Made by a program: the position numbers and the translations under genes
In this document: one piece after another, positions 33,694 through 47,990 of the stretch
Layout: the number at the start of each line of letters is the position of its first letter
Numbering within the stretch: the first letter of the stretch is position 1
Notes under the pieces: model-generated
The model's input: only the letters and a program-made list of their open reading frames with translations
What the model was told of the DNA's origin: nothing
The model's database searches: none
Origin: Viscum album
Taxonomy: Eukaryota; Streptophyta; Magnoliopsida; Santalales; Viscaceae
Assembly: GCA_963277665.1 (NCBI GenBank)
Contig: OY728143.1
Coordinates: 228,461,591 to 228,525,590 of the forward strand
Direction: 5' to 3'
Length of the DNA: 64,000 nucleotides

Positions 33694-36600
33694 AGTAACA
33701 ACCCTGACCCTAGAAGCCTTAATATAGTTCCTACTACAATTAAATTGGCATAGATACATGGGATCCCATATTTAAGGAATAATTAGTTTTTAGTTTTTGA
33801 AAACTAAATACATAATTGATACAAATTTTACATTGAAAATAGAAAATAAATCATATAAAAAGTAAAATATCATCATCCTTTACGCACATTCCCAGAATTT
33901 ATCTTCATTTTGTATGGAATGGGAATACAATTACTGTGATCTAAAAATTTATGTACGTGTTATGTAATGAGGATTCAATAATAAAAAACATGAAAAAAAT
34001 ATATAAAATAAAATAATTCAAAATTAATGTATTTGAATAATTTTTTTCCAGAAAAGATAAAGAAGAATCAACATCGAAATGTAAATAAATAAACATATTT
34101 AATTTAATTGATTACTAATAATGCAGTGAATCCAGAGAAAATTTAATAGGGAAAATATCCTATATATTCTTAATTGAATATTAAATTTTTGTATGGTGAA
34201 ATTATTTTATATATTGTTTTATGAACATTTAATATTCTACTATCATGATCTACCCTCCAAATATTTCAAAACATACTATATAAAACCCTATCTGATTTGG
34301 CCAACTATGTTGTCTCGTGAGACTATCATGGGATATATGGGATTACATTACCTAGTCCCCAACCCATACATTATGTATCCAAAATAATTCATCATATATT
34401 AAATAAATTATATAATTTTTAAACAATATTCCTAATCAAAAATCTGAATTGAGTAAAGGATAGAGGTATATAAATACTTTCCAGAAAGTCAAATAACTAT
34501 CAAAGTAAAAGGTTTAGGTAAAAATGATATTAGATTTATCAAAGAATTGTATATAAAAAATAATAATATGGATATTTTATATAATATTAATTTTAAATGG
34601 TAAATGATATAATAAATTAATTCATTCAAGATAATGTCAACAATCCCAAAAGTATGTGTGATTTCCAAATAATGATTACCACATGTTAATTTTCTATCCA
34701 AATAACCTTGTATGTGATAATTCTAATTGAAACATAAAATACAATAAATAATAAATAATTTGTTACATTACATGTAAAATTGGTAGTATATACACCACAT
34801 AAAGTTGAATTGGCGTATAAAAAGAAATAGTCCCAATGGATTTTAAATTAAGACGAAATACCTTAACTTTTGATACTTTTTTGATGAACATGATTTGACC
34901 TCCTATATAATATAAAGAAACATTTTGTTAAATTACATAATATCCCTGTTAAAATTTATATTATCATATATGATCCATTAATAATATCTTATCACCCTCT
35001 TCTTAAAAATCATTTATTATTTGGTTGTATTGGGACTTAATTACCATGTTTTCCCATGCATGTTATGTAATAAAATATATAGATCATTCAAATATTATAT
35101 AGTTTAATAATATAAATAATAGTAAAATGAAATAATTATCACAATTATATTTTAATTATTCTTTTAAAACTAGTCATTAATGATGGTGAGGAAAGATTAA
35201 GTATATTAAAATCATGGAGATGGTAGGTTGTACGTACGAATGAGTAACATTCAAGTTTCTCACCAATCATTATTAAAAAAATATATATAATATTTTATCT
35301 TTAAAACTGATTATAAAAAAATTAATAACATAATATATACTTATATATTTCATTGATTTTTATGGTGATGAAAAGAGAGTAATATTGCTTTGTGAAGGTT
35401 GAATTCCACAACTGCACAAATGATGTTATCATCATTAAATGAGTGAAAAAAATAAAGAATAAGATATATATATATATATTCATTACATTATCATAAAATT
35501 ACAAATTGTGGTTATTATATCATTTCATTTTGAAAATAATTGATGAAAGTGTAAAATGAAATAAATTGAAGACTCTTATTGAAAAACATTAAATCTCCTT
35601 GTGGAATCCTCACATTGTTAAAATGGTATACTTAATATGATAGATTTAATCCCAAAATAAGGATTCTAGGATTATGGGATTGAAATTTTTATGTGATTTA
35701 TTCATGCATTATATAATGAAAAAGGATTCAGATGTATGAAAAAGTGAGGGGCAGCGAGTACCCTTTTATTTTAAAGGAGTGTAATTATTGTAAATAATCA
35801 AAAGTATTCATTATTGGGAGGTTTATATTATATAAAGTGTATTGTAAAATTATTATTAAAGGATTTTAGGGATTATTTGGCTGATCCAAACCTAAACAAC
35901 ATATTAAAACCAATATTTTAGAAAATTTCATCTATAACATCTATGTTTCCTTATTTTTAGCATTTTTGGTTTTCATAATAATATCCAATCTTATTAACCA
36001 TGGTAACATATAATTTCATGAAAAATTAATGTACTAATTATAATAAAATTATTACACATGGGTTATAAATATTTTTTAGAATTTATGATGTAAAAATCCT
36101 TTGTGGGTTGGAAATTAATGTTAACAGAATAGAACATAACCCATAAGAACACTACATTAACCTAAACTATGCTAACTAAGTTTCATAAAATTTAAGTGTT
36201 AATATATTCATTATAAAATAAAAATTTATCCATAAATGTTCCATTTTTATTTTTATTAGAATTTACACATCACATTGAATAATATATGATTTTTGGTAAT
36301 TTTAATTTAGTAAATAAAAGACAATTTATTATAAAATAAAATTAATATAAATATTGAAACTATTCATTTATATTAAATTTTAAATTATCAATAAAATTTG
36401 TTATTTAAATATATTAATGTAAAACCTATGTTTCATGATTTATCCACAATCAAAATTAAAATGAACACAATGATTTAGCCAAATTACATCTCCTTTAAAA
36501 ATATTATTTTAATTTATTTCAGATAATTATTAACTAAATAATTATTATTTTTTTATTTCATATGTATTTTAATGAATTATTTAATGTAAAAAATTAAAAA

Positions 36601-37700
36601 ATAAATTATTATGAAAAATATAAATTATATTCCAATATTATATCAATAACCTAAACAATATTTTCCGTAGAACAAGGAATTATGTAAATTAAAAGGAGGA
36701 AAATTATTTTTCTTACATGTCTTATTGTATAGGTCATATTAAAATGAATGTCTAAATAAATTTCCATATTTTAGAGAATAATATATCGAATGATGAAAAA
36801 AATTGTTAAATATAATTAAGGTAACATTTTATGGAATTTTCACTCTTATGATTCTTGTTTAACCCCCTTATACCCACATTTTTTACATTTACATCGTTAA
36901 TTATGTTTGAACACATTCACTATTAATTTTTTTGAAAAATTAATCTATTTTAATTAAAAATTAAAAATTCATTATTATTGAAAATTTTAAATCCATTTTT
37001 CCAAATTCAGTTTACTTATGTGGAATTTTTTTATTTAAAAACAATATCTCAGTCATGATGAAAAATAAATATTTTAAATTGAAAATATCTAAAGGTTTAA
37101 AATGTTTTCCAATCAATTTCAATATGAAAAATATATTAATGAAATAATTGGGATTAATATATTTATAATTTGATCATTTTGACATAAAACCAAATTCAAA
37201 TTATAATTTAATAGATAAAAAAATTTCAACAAAATGTTGGTATCAATTAATGTCCTAGGTTTTTCACTATACATAACAAATTTAAACTTTTTAGAAAAAT
37301 AAAATAAAAATCGTAATATAATTTTTCAATTCCACTATAAAAAATTATCTCATAATAATTTTATAATATTGTTATGAATTATTATTTTAATTATGTGCAC
37401 AATAAATGACTAAGATGCCTTCAAGGAAAATAATGTTTTTTTCTTAAGATATTCCTTTTTCATTTAAATGATTCATTTAATTATATACAATTAGAAGATA
37501 ACCATAAATTTTTTTAAACTATATATTTGGATAAGTTAGTTAATTATATTCCTTGAAACCCTTCCAACTACTAAGTAGAAACTATAATATTAAATAAAAT
37601 AATAATATTATATACTATTGTGGGGTGAAACTCAGTCTTCCATGGTACAAAGTTATTTAATAAATTGAATGTTGTGTGCAATGAAATAAAAAAAATTGTG
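33694..37700 (-). repeat. 3' LTR of the minus-strand element
   Basis: The low edge, reverse-complemented, reads GGGTCAGGGTTGTTA, close to the LTR end GGGCTCGGGGTTTTACA at 61631-61647. A TATA-like AATAAAAG (minus) lies at 35762-35769 beside a C-rich GGGTACTCGCTGCCCCTC. GC islands sit at 35215-35250 (GTACGTAC kept) and 35390-35430. The upper edge is approximate. Confidence 0.6.
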
Positions 37701-39180
37701 TTTTGTATAATATAGAATATAATTGAATTTAATTCTTTTATAATTTTCATGTTCTTAATTTCTCACCACATTAATTAAATTTATTCCTCACAATTTAAAC
37801 ATGATTTTTGTTATTAGAGGATTGATATTGAAAATTCATTTATTGAAAACCCAACTTGGAAAAAGGATTGATGAAATTTAAAATTAATAATTGAGAAATT
37901 GTTGGAGAATGGTCATCTGTAATAATAAAAAAAATAGGATTTCTGTTATGAGAACATTAGTGGGAAATAAAAAAATAAACGTGGAAGAGAAAACAAATAA
38001 ACATGTATTGATGGATTGTGATAGAGAACATTAATCATAAGAATATTGGTGATACAGAGAAGGTTAACAACTAAAAAACCATAAACCAAATAGGTTTCAA
38101 AATGTTTATTGATATTATCAGAAATTATATTGATATTATGATATTTTATTTCCTGATATATTTTTTAAAGTTGATAAAATTTTATGAGAACGTATAATTA
38201 CTTGATTATATTCAATTTCATAATCCAAATCTCATCAATTGGATGTGCATTGAACAATTTATAATTTATCCCTTACTCTAAGAAATGGATTTCTAAAAAT
38301 AAATTTTATATTGTTGAATCATTAAATTTCACTTTCCAAAAATCTTAAGACACATAATAGAGTCAAAAGTCTTATTGTCTATCACAAACTATTTTTCAAA
38401 ACCATTCTGGTTGGAATAAGTTATCCCATATTCATAACTATTTTTCAGGTGATGTAATACATCAATTTCATAAACATGACATAATGATAAACAAAATCCA
38501 TTTCATTAATGGTTAAACTTATAACCATTCCAACTGATCATGATCCAGAACATTAGAAATAAGTTCACTATATTTCCAAAAATAACATTCCATTATACTC
38601 TCTAACAACAGGAAGAGGATCTTAATTGTCTCATACAAAAATGTAAATATAGTCATCATCTATAATTTTGAAACATGTTAATAACATAAATTACCATAAA
38701 CCTTATTGAAAAAATATATGCATCCTTATTAATTTTTTAAAACATATATTATTATATATATTTATAAAATCCAAAAAATTAGTTTACACTGTCAAGTATA
38801 AAACACAATTTCAACAAATAATTATGTCATGTCTCGATATTCAATTCAATAGTATTTACTCTATCCATATCAATTGTCTATTCATCCAAAAAATTGTATC
38901 TCAATCTAAATAATATGTTAAGGGTACTTAATCTTGAATTTTATAGTTATTTGAACATTCTATTGAAAAACATTTCTTTCTATATATCAAAACATTCTAT
39001 TAAATTCATTATGAAATAGTACTGTGATAAAACCCTTATAAATTTCATTATTTTTTGAACCATAAAAGAACTGAAAAATTCCAAAATGGAAAAAATATTT
39101 AATCTAAAAATGGGAATATTAATCATTCATCTCTATTAATGGTGAAGATATAAACTTTACCATGGTCTATTAGTGTATTT
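37701..39180 (-). other. Interior downstream of gag, unreadable
   Basis: AT-rich DNA between the gag remnant and the 3' LTR. A block near 39150-39180 (minus TAGACCATGGTAAAG) parallels TAGACCATGGTGAGG at 63510, which lies just after the protease motif of the right-hand element. Protease sequence may therefore once have been present. Confidence 0.35.
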
Positions 39181-39866
39181 TTAGGTATATTCCATTGATT
39201 CTTGGGAAATACGTTTTCATAATTCCTTATATCCATATAACTAAATCATTGATAATTTTAAACATAATTAATTCCAATAAAATCACAAACATGGTAGTCA
39301 TTCTCTTTGTACATTTATAAAACTCGCATTCCTTTTAGAAATGATCCTGAGAATTTCATTACAAAATTAACACATGTGGGATAATCCCTCTTTCACTTCT
39401 TCCCTTACACTTCATTTTCTCTTCCATCCTATTCTTCAGTTTCATCCATTAAAATACATAATAAACATATATTTATTTTTCAATACCATAAAAAATGGTA
39501 CTACATCCTCATATGATTAGATTGTTTGGGATATTAATTCTCTTTTGAAACATTAGATTAATACCATTAATAAAAAGATAATTCTTACTCTTGGTATAAC
39601 ATTCATTGATGTAGTACCCATTATTTTTTCTATGAACTATTTATAACTGATTAAATATAGTATATTAGGACATATAATTATGAAACATAACATATAATCC
39701 CAAAAAATTGTGAAATACATTACATTAGATAATCTAATATTCATAAACATGGTTCATTTTGCGAAATATCTATTTTTAAATCTGTCATAATGGTTTGTAA
39801 TGAGAATGTGAATTACCCAATCCATATCCACCAGTAGTGTCAAACTATGTGTGAGTTGAGGCCATT
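39181..39866 (-). pseudogene. gag remnant of the minus-strand element
   Basis: Reverse-complemented, 39330-39365 matches the zinc-knuckle region of the right-hand element base for base at many positions: TTTTGTAATGAAATTCTCAG against CCTGTGGTAAATGTGGGAAG, followed in both by CTAAA.GGAATG.GAGT.TTTTAAATGT-like sequence and by TACCATGTTTGTGATTTT against CACCAATATCATGATTTT. A possible start ATGGCC lies at 39860-39865. Most Cys and His codons are lost. The reading is by nucleotide similarity; no long frame survives. Confidence 0.5.
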
Positions 39867-40117
39867 TTTAGATAACACGTAATTCTTGAGTTGATCCTAA
39901 TGTTCATTTTTCAATGTAATTTCCCCTATGAATCTCAATTATAGGACCGAATCCACTTGTAGTTTCTAAGATATAATGTATTTCTATGAAAATACAAATA
40001 ATATAATACATACAAAATCATTAGGATGATTTACATACTGATTATAAATTTATATCATATCGTTTTTTACATAATATATTTTTTCCAAAATCTATTTCCC
40101 ATAGATTTTTGTAAACA

Positions 40118-40130
40118 TCCTCTAAAACCA
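40118..40130 (-). promoter_or_regulatory. Primer-binding site of the minus-strand element
   Basis: Reverse complement TGGTTTTAGAGGA, continuing TGTTTACAAAAAT. At 61650 the sequence is TGGTATCAGAGGA, continuing TGTTCAGTAAAAA. Two mismatches in 13. Confidence 0.65.
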
Positions 40131-40132
40131 AC

Positions 40133-43000
40133 AATAATAACCTATCCCACAGATGCTCAGAGTCGGTGCTTACTACCACTACATTGGGATCAATTCAAGG
40201 AATTAAGCCATGAAGAACGAAATTGTTTAGTATTGTTAGAAACCTATATTTTAAAATTATATCAATTTTACATTGCAAAAAAATGATTACAAAAGGTAAA
40301 ATCTCCCCATCTATGAAACTCATTCCAATAATTCATCATCATATCAAGGGGAAAGGAAAATAATATGGGTGAGATAAATTTATCAATAAGAGCTAAGTAC
40401 ATCAAAATATATAATAAATCAATAATCATAATTAATATGGAATGGTAAATAACTAAAAACACATTCCATAAAAGTAACATGACTATAATAATAAGTTGGT
40501 TTAATCAATATGGATAATTAAATAAAAAAACACATGACACATAATCCATAATTAATAAGGAAATTTATCCATAGATAATTTCATTGTTTAAATTTTATAG
40601 ATAGTAATAACGAAATATTGAATGATTTAAGTGCTTAATATTTGTATTTCAAATCATACAAACATGAAAAACACTACTTTTAATAACTATTAACCAAAAA
40701 GTTTAAAAAATCTTAGTAATAACCAATTTGACTTGGCCAACAAATTTATTCAACGAGACTACAGATTCATCAAGGGGATTACATTAATTAGTCCACAACT
40801 AGTTTATTTCATATCCAAATAATTCCTCATATAGTTAATAATATATTTAATTTATAATAAATTAACATTTTCAAATATACATATTGACTAAAGGATACAA
40901 ATTTTTAACTATTTTACTGGTTAATCAAATAACTATGAATATAAACATCATATGGAATATGGGTATAAAATTTATTAAATAATCATATCTATTACCGTAT
41001 AATATATATATTTAATATAAATTTAATTTTACTAAAAAATTATAATAATAATATATTTTTTTCAAGACAATGTGAACAATCCAAAATGAATGTGAGATTA
41101 TAGAATAACTATTTCAGCATAGTAATTTCTTAGAAAAATAACCTTGGAAGATATTGTTATAATTAAAACATAAAATACCATTAATAATGAAATATTAATG
41201 ATATTACATGTCAAAGTGAATGTATATACACAACATTATGTTGAATTAGTTAATAATAAAAAATAATTTCAAACAGAATGCGGATTTATACAAAATCTTA
41301 TACCTCTCTCTAAATTTTTGTTAAACATGATTTAACCTCCTATAAAATAATATTAAACATGTAATTATTTTAAAATATATCCATGTTAATATTTCTAATA
41401 TCATATATTAACTAGTTATAATATTTTATCACCCTTTCATTAATAATATTTTATTATGTTCATTTTTTGAGTGTCAACTACCATGTTTTTCCATGAAATA
41501 TTTGTTATTATATATCTAGGTCAACCAAAAATTATATATTTTCATATTATATTGAATAATAATATGTAAATAGTTTTAAAATTTATACATTAATTATAAT
41601 TTTAAAAAATAATTACAGATGTTTATGTAAAATGAATTATGTTACGATCATATAGATGGTAGTTCATATGTACACATGAGTGACATTTCCAATTGTCAAT
41701 GCTCATTATGGGAAGGAGGTATGTAATATTTCACCATTATAAAATGATAATAATATCATTAATATGATTTTATATTCTAATATATTTAATCAATGTAGTT
41801 TTTTGTTGAAAATATAATCACATTACATCATGAAGGTGGTAGTTCACACTTACACAAATGATGTTATAATTTTTATGTGGGTAAAAAGAAAATAAAGAAA
41901 AAGATATATATTATCATTAAATAATGATAAATTTTTCACAAACATAATAAAAATTACATTTAAATCCCATATATTAATTAAATTTAATTTCACCACATTC
42001 CATGTGAAGTGTTAGTGGAAGACGAATCACATCACTTCGCGAGGTGGTAGTCCAAAATACACAAGAGATATGTTATCATATAACATATGGTATAGAATAT
42101 TAAATGATATATATGATATAGTGATTATATAGTTATAATAATGTAATATATTTCATATATATAAATTATAACCATCATCATACATAACCATGATAGGTGG
42201 TAATGGAAAAAAACAAACTACATTGGTTCACAAGGGGGTAGACCACTATACACATGAATGCTAATTTTGTAACACATTTGAGGGAAGAGTGAGTGGTTTT
42301 AGGTAGTAAACTATTTATAAAAATTCTTAGTATATATAATAAACTATAGTTATTATATAATAATCTTTTCTAATTAATTAATGAATGTGGTGAAGGAAAT
42401 AAAATGATTACAATTGTGCAAGAACACTATCTCTTTTCTAGGTATGATCATTAGGTGTGTAAAAATCCATAAAAATATTAATTTTTTCCATAAATAAGGG
42501 TTCATGGACGACACTACGATTGATAGGAGATTATTTGGGGAGTATTTTAATGATCTACATGGTTTATAGGTGTGAATAATTGAGGGAGTGAGTTTCACTT
42601 TATAGTTGAGGAGGAAAGGAATTCTTGTAAATAATCAAAAGTATTAATTATTGGTATGTCCATATTACAAAATGTGGATACAAAATTTATAATTTATTGT
42701 GTGATGGTATATTATGATTGATAATTATCCCCACATAAAATTAATCCCAAATTTTTAAATATGATAGCCCTTACATTTATGTCCTTGTATTTTTACGAAT
42801 TGGATTTTTACTATTGTTACTATTTTTCTAACAAAGTTAAATTATCCTTTAATAATAATTTAATGAAGAAACGATTTTAAAATTTTTATCCAAATATTAT
42901 ATATAATATAAATATTTTATCAAATAAAAGGAGAAAATGTGTTGGAAATTAATTATGTTGTTGCATGATAGAATAATTAGATGAATTTTATATTAGTATG
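40133..43000 (-). repeat. 5' LTR of the minus-strand element
   Basis: Aligned with 33694-36100 from the primer-binding side. TATA-like TATAAAG (minus) at 42598-42604. The donor-like site 174 nt on reads AGAG|ATAGTG (42429-42430), so the GT has become AT. Four GC islands (41645-41690, 41825-41870, 42024-42072, 42215-42265) repeat about every 180-200 bp. Similarity to the other LTR fades near 43000. Confidence 0.62.
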
Positions 43001-46000
43001 AAAATCAGAAACCTAAGGTTATTCTAATAGAACCCATGATTATATGTGAAATGTTGATCCCTTACCTAACAAGACAATATAAATTAATAGGTTGCAAAAA
43101 ATAATTACAATGAAATTATTCTCTTCAGATCTAATGAAATCCTAGTATCCTTAATATCATAACCCAACCATATCTCCTCAATACCCATTGAATCAACCAT
43201 GTATCCTTTATAACCATTTAAATTTATTCCAAAACCCATCCTTGTAATGATTCTATCAATGGAATATACCAATGTTTCATTCCCTTAACTAATAACAACA
43301 ATATGAAAAATTCAAATCTCATCCAAAATCATTATAATTCATTCCATTCAAACTCATGATCCCATGGTATATATGAATCCAACATTCTATTCTTCTTAGT
43401 GGAAGACATTTGTTGAATTCGCCCCAAAAAATCCCTTTTACTAAACAAAAATTTGAAAACAGTATATTTAACCAACCTTAACTTATCATCAGTTATTTTC
43501 CTCGACAATTACAGCCAATACTAAAACAAAATCTTCACATTTATCCCTCACTACACATTAATTCTGGATAAAACTTGTCCCCAACATTATCAGTGACTAT
43601 ACTAAAAAAATATAATTGGGAGAGGATACAAAATGTTTCACCCTAAAATATGATAACCAATTGGATATTATATATATACACATTATGTTATATTATAATT
43701 GTTCATATTATTTTGGAGGTATATTTTTTATTAATTATTGCATTCCTCCTCAATTTAAAATATGTTATATTCTTTTATTATATCAATGTGGCTCACCTAA
43801 AATTTATTCATCTATGAGTCCAAAATCAGAAAACAATATCATTTTCAATTTTCTATAAAACACATTGTTTAAATGAAAAAAATAATGGGGTTTGTGGTTA
43901 CTACTAAATTATTGAATAATTCATGGATATTAAAATGTAAATGAAAATATGGTAACTATGAATTTATATACAATCATTGGTTTATTTAAAATGTTTTTTT
44001 AAAAAATATTTATCATTTTATTTTATTTCCTTGGTAACTGTCCACTTAAATAAAATTTGATAATTGAAGATAGGTTTTTTCAGTATTTATGTGTAATTAA
44101 AATCACATATTTAAGTTTACACAGGCAACTTCAAATAATGTATTTATCTGGTCTTTAATTAAGGATCCATGAATCTGCATTGTTATGAAATAGATGTGGT
44201 TCCCAAATCCTAAAGTGATGTGAAATTACTACAAAAAAAGATCCTTTTGTATCAAAATAATATAAAGATTTATGAATTACCAGTCAAATGGGATCCATTT
44301 TTCCCTTTGTGTTGGGTTTATATGGAGACTCAACTGACACATAATATGTGTGTTCACATTACATTTAGGCGTGCATCCTCGACTTTCAAATTCATTGATT
44401 AATTATGATATCACAACTTTATATTTCACCTTAATGTGATTATGATTATAAAAACCTGATAAAATTTATATTTTTATTGTTTATCCAGTGGATGAAGGGA
44501 TAAAATATTTTGAATAAACAATTTCACCACTTATTCATTTTTTCTATATGCACCACTATAGAATGAAATGAATAATTTATCATATCAAATCACTTTATAG
44601 ATTAATAAAAAAATAATAGGTACCAATATATTAGATTTTTAGGTTCTTATCATTGGAAATAAATTCAAGTTATCGTTGAGAATATGTGGAAATTACATTC
44701 TTATGCATGGGTGGCCCAATTATTTAAGGACGAATAGACTTATAAAACCTATACACATTAATAGTAAATCTATTTCTGGAAAAATCTAGAATAAAATTTA
44801 CACATAAAAATATCATTCATAAAATATTTGAAAACCTGAACATATATACTATAAAAAATGAACAATAATGACAACATGTATATATTATAATAAATATGTG
44901 ATAACAAAAAATGTAAAAAAAATTAATTCAATTGGAATAAACTCATGTATATTAATGTTTTTAAATTTTCCAAGATATGTTACCTACTTATAGGATCAAT
45001 TATACCCACTTCTATCAATTATGTATTATGATATTTTGTGCTTCCATTTAGTGATCATCTAACAACTCTTGTTTATCTTGGATTCAATTTTTTTTTTCTA
45101 TATTGTATGAGCCCCACAAATTTCATGTACTTATCCCATCTAAATCGTTAATGACATCCACTTTTTTTAGCATCAAATCACCCGATGATTCTTCTACATA
45201 ATACCCTATAAATGTTTATAGTCTATAAATTCCTATATTTTTATTAATGTCCCAAAACATTAGAAAATATTCTTGAATTATTTAGATCACATTTTGTTTG
45301 AAAATCCTTAGTCTTAATGGATTCCCAAAATTTTGGGTATTGTATTCCTACTAATTTCATATTACATCGGTAAGAGTGGATTCCAATTTGGCTACAATTC
45401 TAATGTATCACAACTCAAAAAAATAACCGACTTCATATAATTATATTATCATTATAGACTACAAATTTTGAATAATCACCTTTTCGATCAAAAAGTTCAT
45501 ATAATGACATAATATTTTAGGTTATCTTAAATATAATGCCACACTCGAATCATTAACATGAACTGTCTTCCATTGTTTATTAGTTATATATCCCTAAACT
45601 AGAAGAAACATCCTTCGTGGTTAAAAAACGATAAAATGGAAAACAATTTCCTAGTCACATGAAATAAAAATTCAAATCATGTGTCCTAGATACACAACCA
45701 TAAATTGGAAAATTTTGGTTATCATAAAAAACAACATAACAGTTACGAAACACTATGTTATAAAAATTCTATCTATGGACTCAAAATATTCAGGTTTTTA
45801 TTATTCATATACTATAAATAATAAGTAATTAATGGATCCAATCCTAGTAAATTTATACCTTCAAATTCTCTCAAACCCATATTTATTATTGAGAATGGCA
45901 TAAAACTGAATCAAACACAAACGTATATCTTTTTGTTGTAATACACCATTATTCTCAAAAAACATCCATCATAGTTGGAAACTAAAACATGCCCTGATGC

Positions 46001-47009
46001 ATTAAAAATTATTATCCATTAACACACCCTTAGTCCCTTACGAATTGGATGGTGCTATATTGTAATCCTCATGTTTTACCTAGAAGACCATAAATTTAAA
46101 AAACCATAAGTCTTTTTGGATTGAATGAAATAGAAATGATCTATTATATATTAGTGGATATATTAAAACTCCTATGTAATCCGTAATTATTTAATGAAGA
46201 TATTAAACTCCATTTTCACCATAAGTAATATAGGACATCATGAAGGTCTCTTATAAACCCTTAATCTTTCAATAATGTTTTTTAGCTGTAGTATAAAATT
46301 ATTCCTTCCCAGTGCATATTAAGATATATTGTACTATTTATGTATCATATACTACATGACACTAAAATAAATCCATTCACATATATTTCAAGGATTTAGA
46401 ACTCTATTACAATATTTATAAATTTTGGATTACATAAATCTTTAACACAACCCTTCTATCTTCATAGAGATCCTCAAACTCATGTATAATTCAAAAATTG
46501 TCGTTCATTTTGTGAAAACCCTATATAAAATTATAATTATTTATCCATAAAAATTAATACATTTAAAATAAAAATACCTTCATATAACAGTACATTTTAT
46601 ATAATTACATGTGATAAGATAGTAAATAAATAAAAAATTTATGAAGACCAAGAAGGTATTCAATTATTTTGGTGATAACATAGTGTGCATGTTTACTAGT
46701 AATGTTCTAGTGAACTAAAAACCCAAGTGAATAAAAAAAATTCTTAAATGATAGGTGAAATTATAGTTTTTGTGTATATCGGTTCTTAGATAATGGACCA
46801 AGGATCCAAAAAAAGATGAATGTACATAAACACTCACATTCCTAAAGATTTACTCAAATGATATCTTTTTCGCTTCATAGATATAAATAAACTCTCTGAT
46901 AATCGTTTTGTCTTTCTATATTTCCATAAACTATACTATAACCTATATAATTTATGGTGTTTGTGGATTTAATCCTTATGTATTTCTTGAGTTCGTTAAA
47001 ATCAACTGG
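43001..47009. other. AT-rich DNA, no feature recognised
   Basis: May include the U3 end of the minus-strand 5' LTR (to roughly 44.4 kb if full length). Short open stretches (43616-43858, 44220-44402) have no recognisable motif. Confidence 0.4.
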
Positions 47010-47840
47010 GTCCGGGCCAGCTTGCATAGGGAGACCCTTGATGGGGAGAAGGAGGCCGCAGACAATGCGAGCCCACTGGGCGGCGGAGGCCGTAGGGCAT
47101 CGGAGGCCGCAGGGCAGCAGCAGCCACGGGCAGAATGAGGCTGAGGGGAGGAGGCGGGTAAGGGTGGTGTGAGGCCGTGGGGAGGCGGTGGCCATGGGTG
47201 GAACTGGGCCATGGGGCGGCGGCGGCCGTGAGCGCCGCAAGGCTGTAGGGCAGCGGAGGCCGCGAGGCGGCGGAGGCCTCGGGGCGGCAGAGGCCGCGGG
47301 GCGGAGGAGGCTGTGGTGCTCTAGAGGCCGCCATGGGTGTGGGTCCACGGGACGATGAAGGATGCAGGTGGTGTGAGGCCGGTAGTGGCAGCGGTCCTGG
47401 GTGGCAGGAGACCGCAGGGCGGAGGTGGCTACGTGCGGCGCAGGGCCGCAGGGCGTCGAAGGCCGTGGAGAGGCAGAGGCCGCGGGGCGGCCGAGGCCGC
47501 GGGGCAGCGGAGGCCGCAGTGGGGCGGAGTCTGCGGGGATGCAGAGCCCACGGGGCAGCGGAGGCCATGGGGGAGCGATGTCGCGGGGCGCCAGAGGCAG
47601 CGGGTGGCACGAGGCCGCAGGGTGGCGGAGTCGGCAGGCGGTGAGAGGCCATGGGGTGGTGGAGGCAACAAGCTGTAGAGGTCGTGGGAGGTGTGAGGTC
47701 ATGGTCGGAGGAAGCCGGTGCACCATCACCTTCGTCGAGGGCCGTTGGTGGGTGTGAGTGGTCTGAGGCCACAGGGTGGTGGAGTCCGCAAGCTGCGGAG
47801 GCCGCGGGTAGTGTGATGCCATGGGCGGCGCGAGGCTGTG
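47010..47840. repeat. GC-rich 17-18-bp minisatellite
   Basis: About 830 bp of GC-rich sequence in AT-rich surroundings, built of units near GGGCGGCGGAGGCCGCG, 17 or 18 bp long and imprecise. The lack of TA-containing triplets leaves several frames open on both strands, the longest being 46875-48026 on the minus strand (383 codons, rich in Pro, Arg, Ala and Leu). That frame starts at TTG inside the adjacent LTR and its composition follows the repeat, so I do not call it a gene. Confidence 0.8.
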
Positions 47841-47990
47841 GTTGGCATATGTGTCGTCGGCTGCAATGCGAAATGTGGTGGTTCCAGCTACCATTCTCAT
47901 GCCCCACCTAATTTGGTTGTCTTTTCCCCCATCTTGAAGAACACAACAATTAAACAAAAGATTTATAGAGAGGTCGGACCATATTTGTTT

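Larger units (their letters stand above)
33694..43000 (-). mobile_element. Minus-strand member of the 4-kb-LTR family with short interior
   Basis: Two co-linear LTR copies in reverse orientation: 33694 to about 37.6-37.9 kb and 40133 to at least 43.0 kb. Shared blocks include CATGATTTGACCTCCTATA (34890) against CATGATTTAACCTCCTATA (41327), GGCCAAC near 34300 and 40735, and CATGTTTTCCCATG (35047) against CATGTTTTTCCATG (41481). The interior contains a primer-binding site at 40118-40130 and a gag remnant. The GC-island arrays and TATA positions are those of the plus-strand LTRs, inverted. The upper end of the 5' LTR is not resolved. Confidence 0.7.

Noticed and set aside
40165..40180. Primer-binding site at GGTGCTTACTACCA on the minus strand
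   Set aside because: Comparison with the other minus-strand LTR shows this lies inside the LTR; the better site is 40118-40130.
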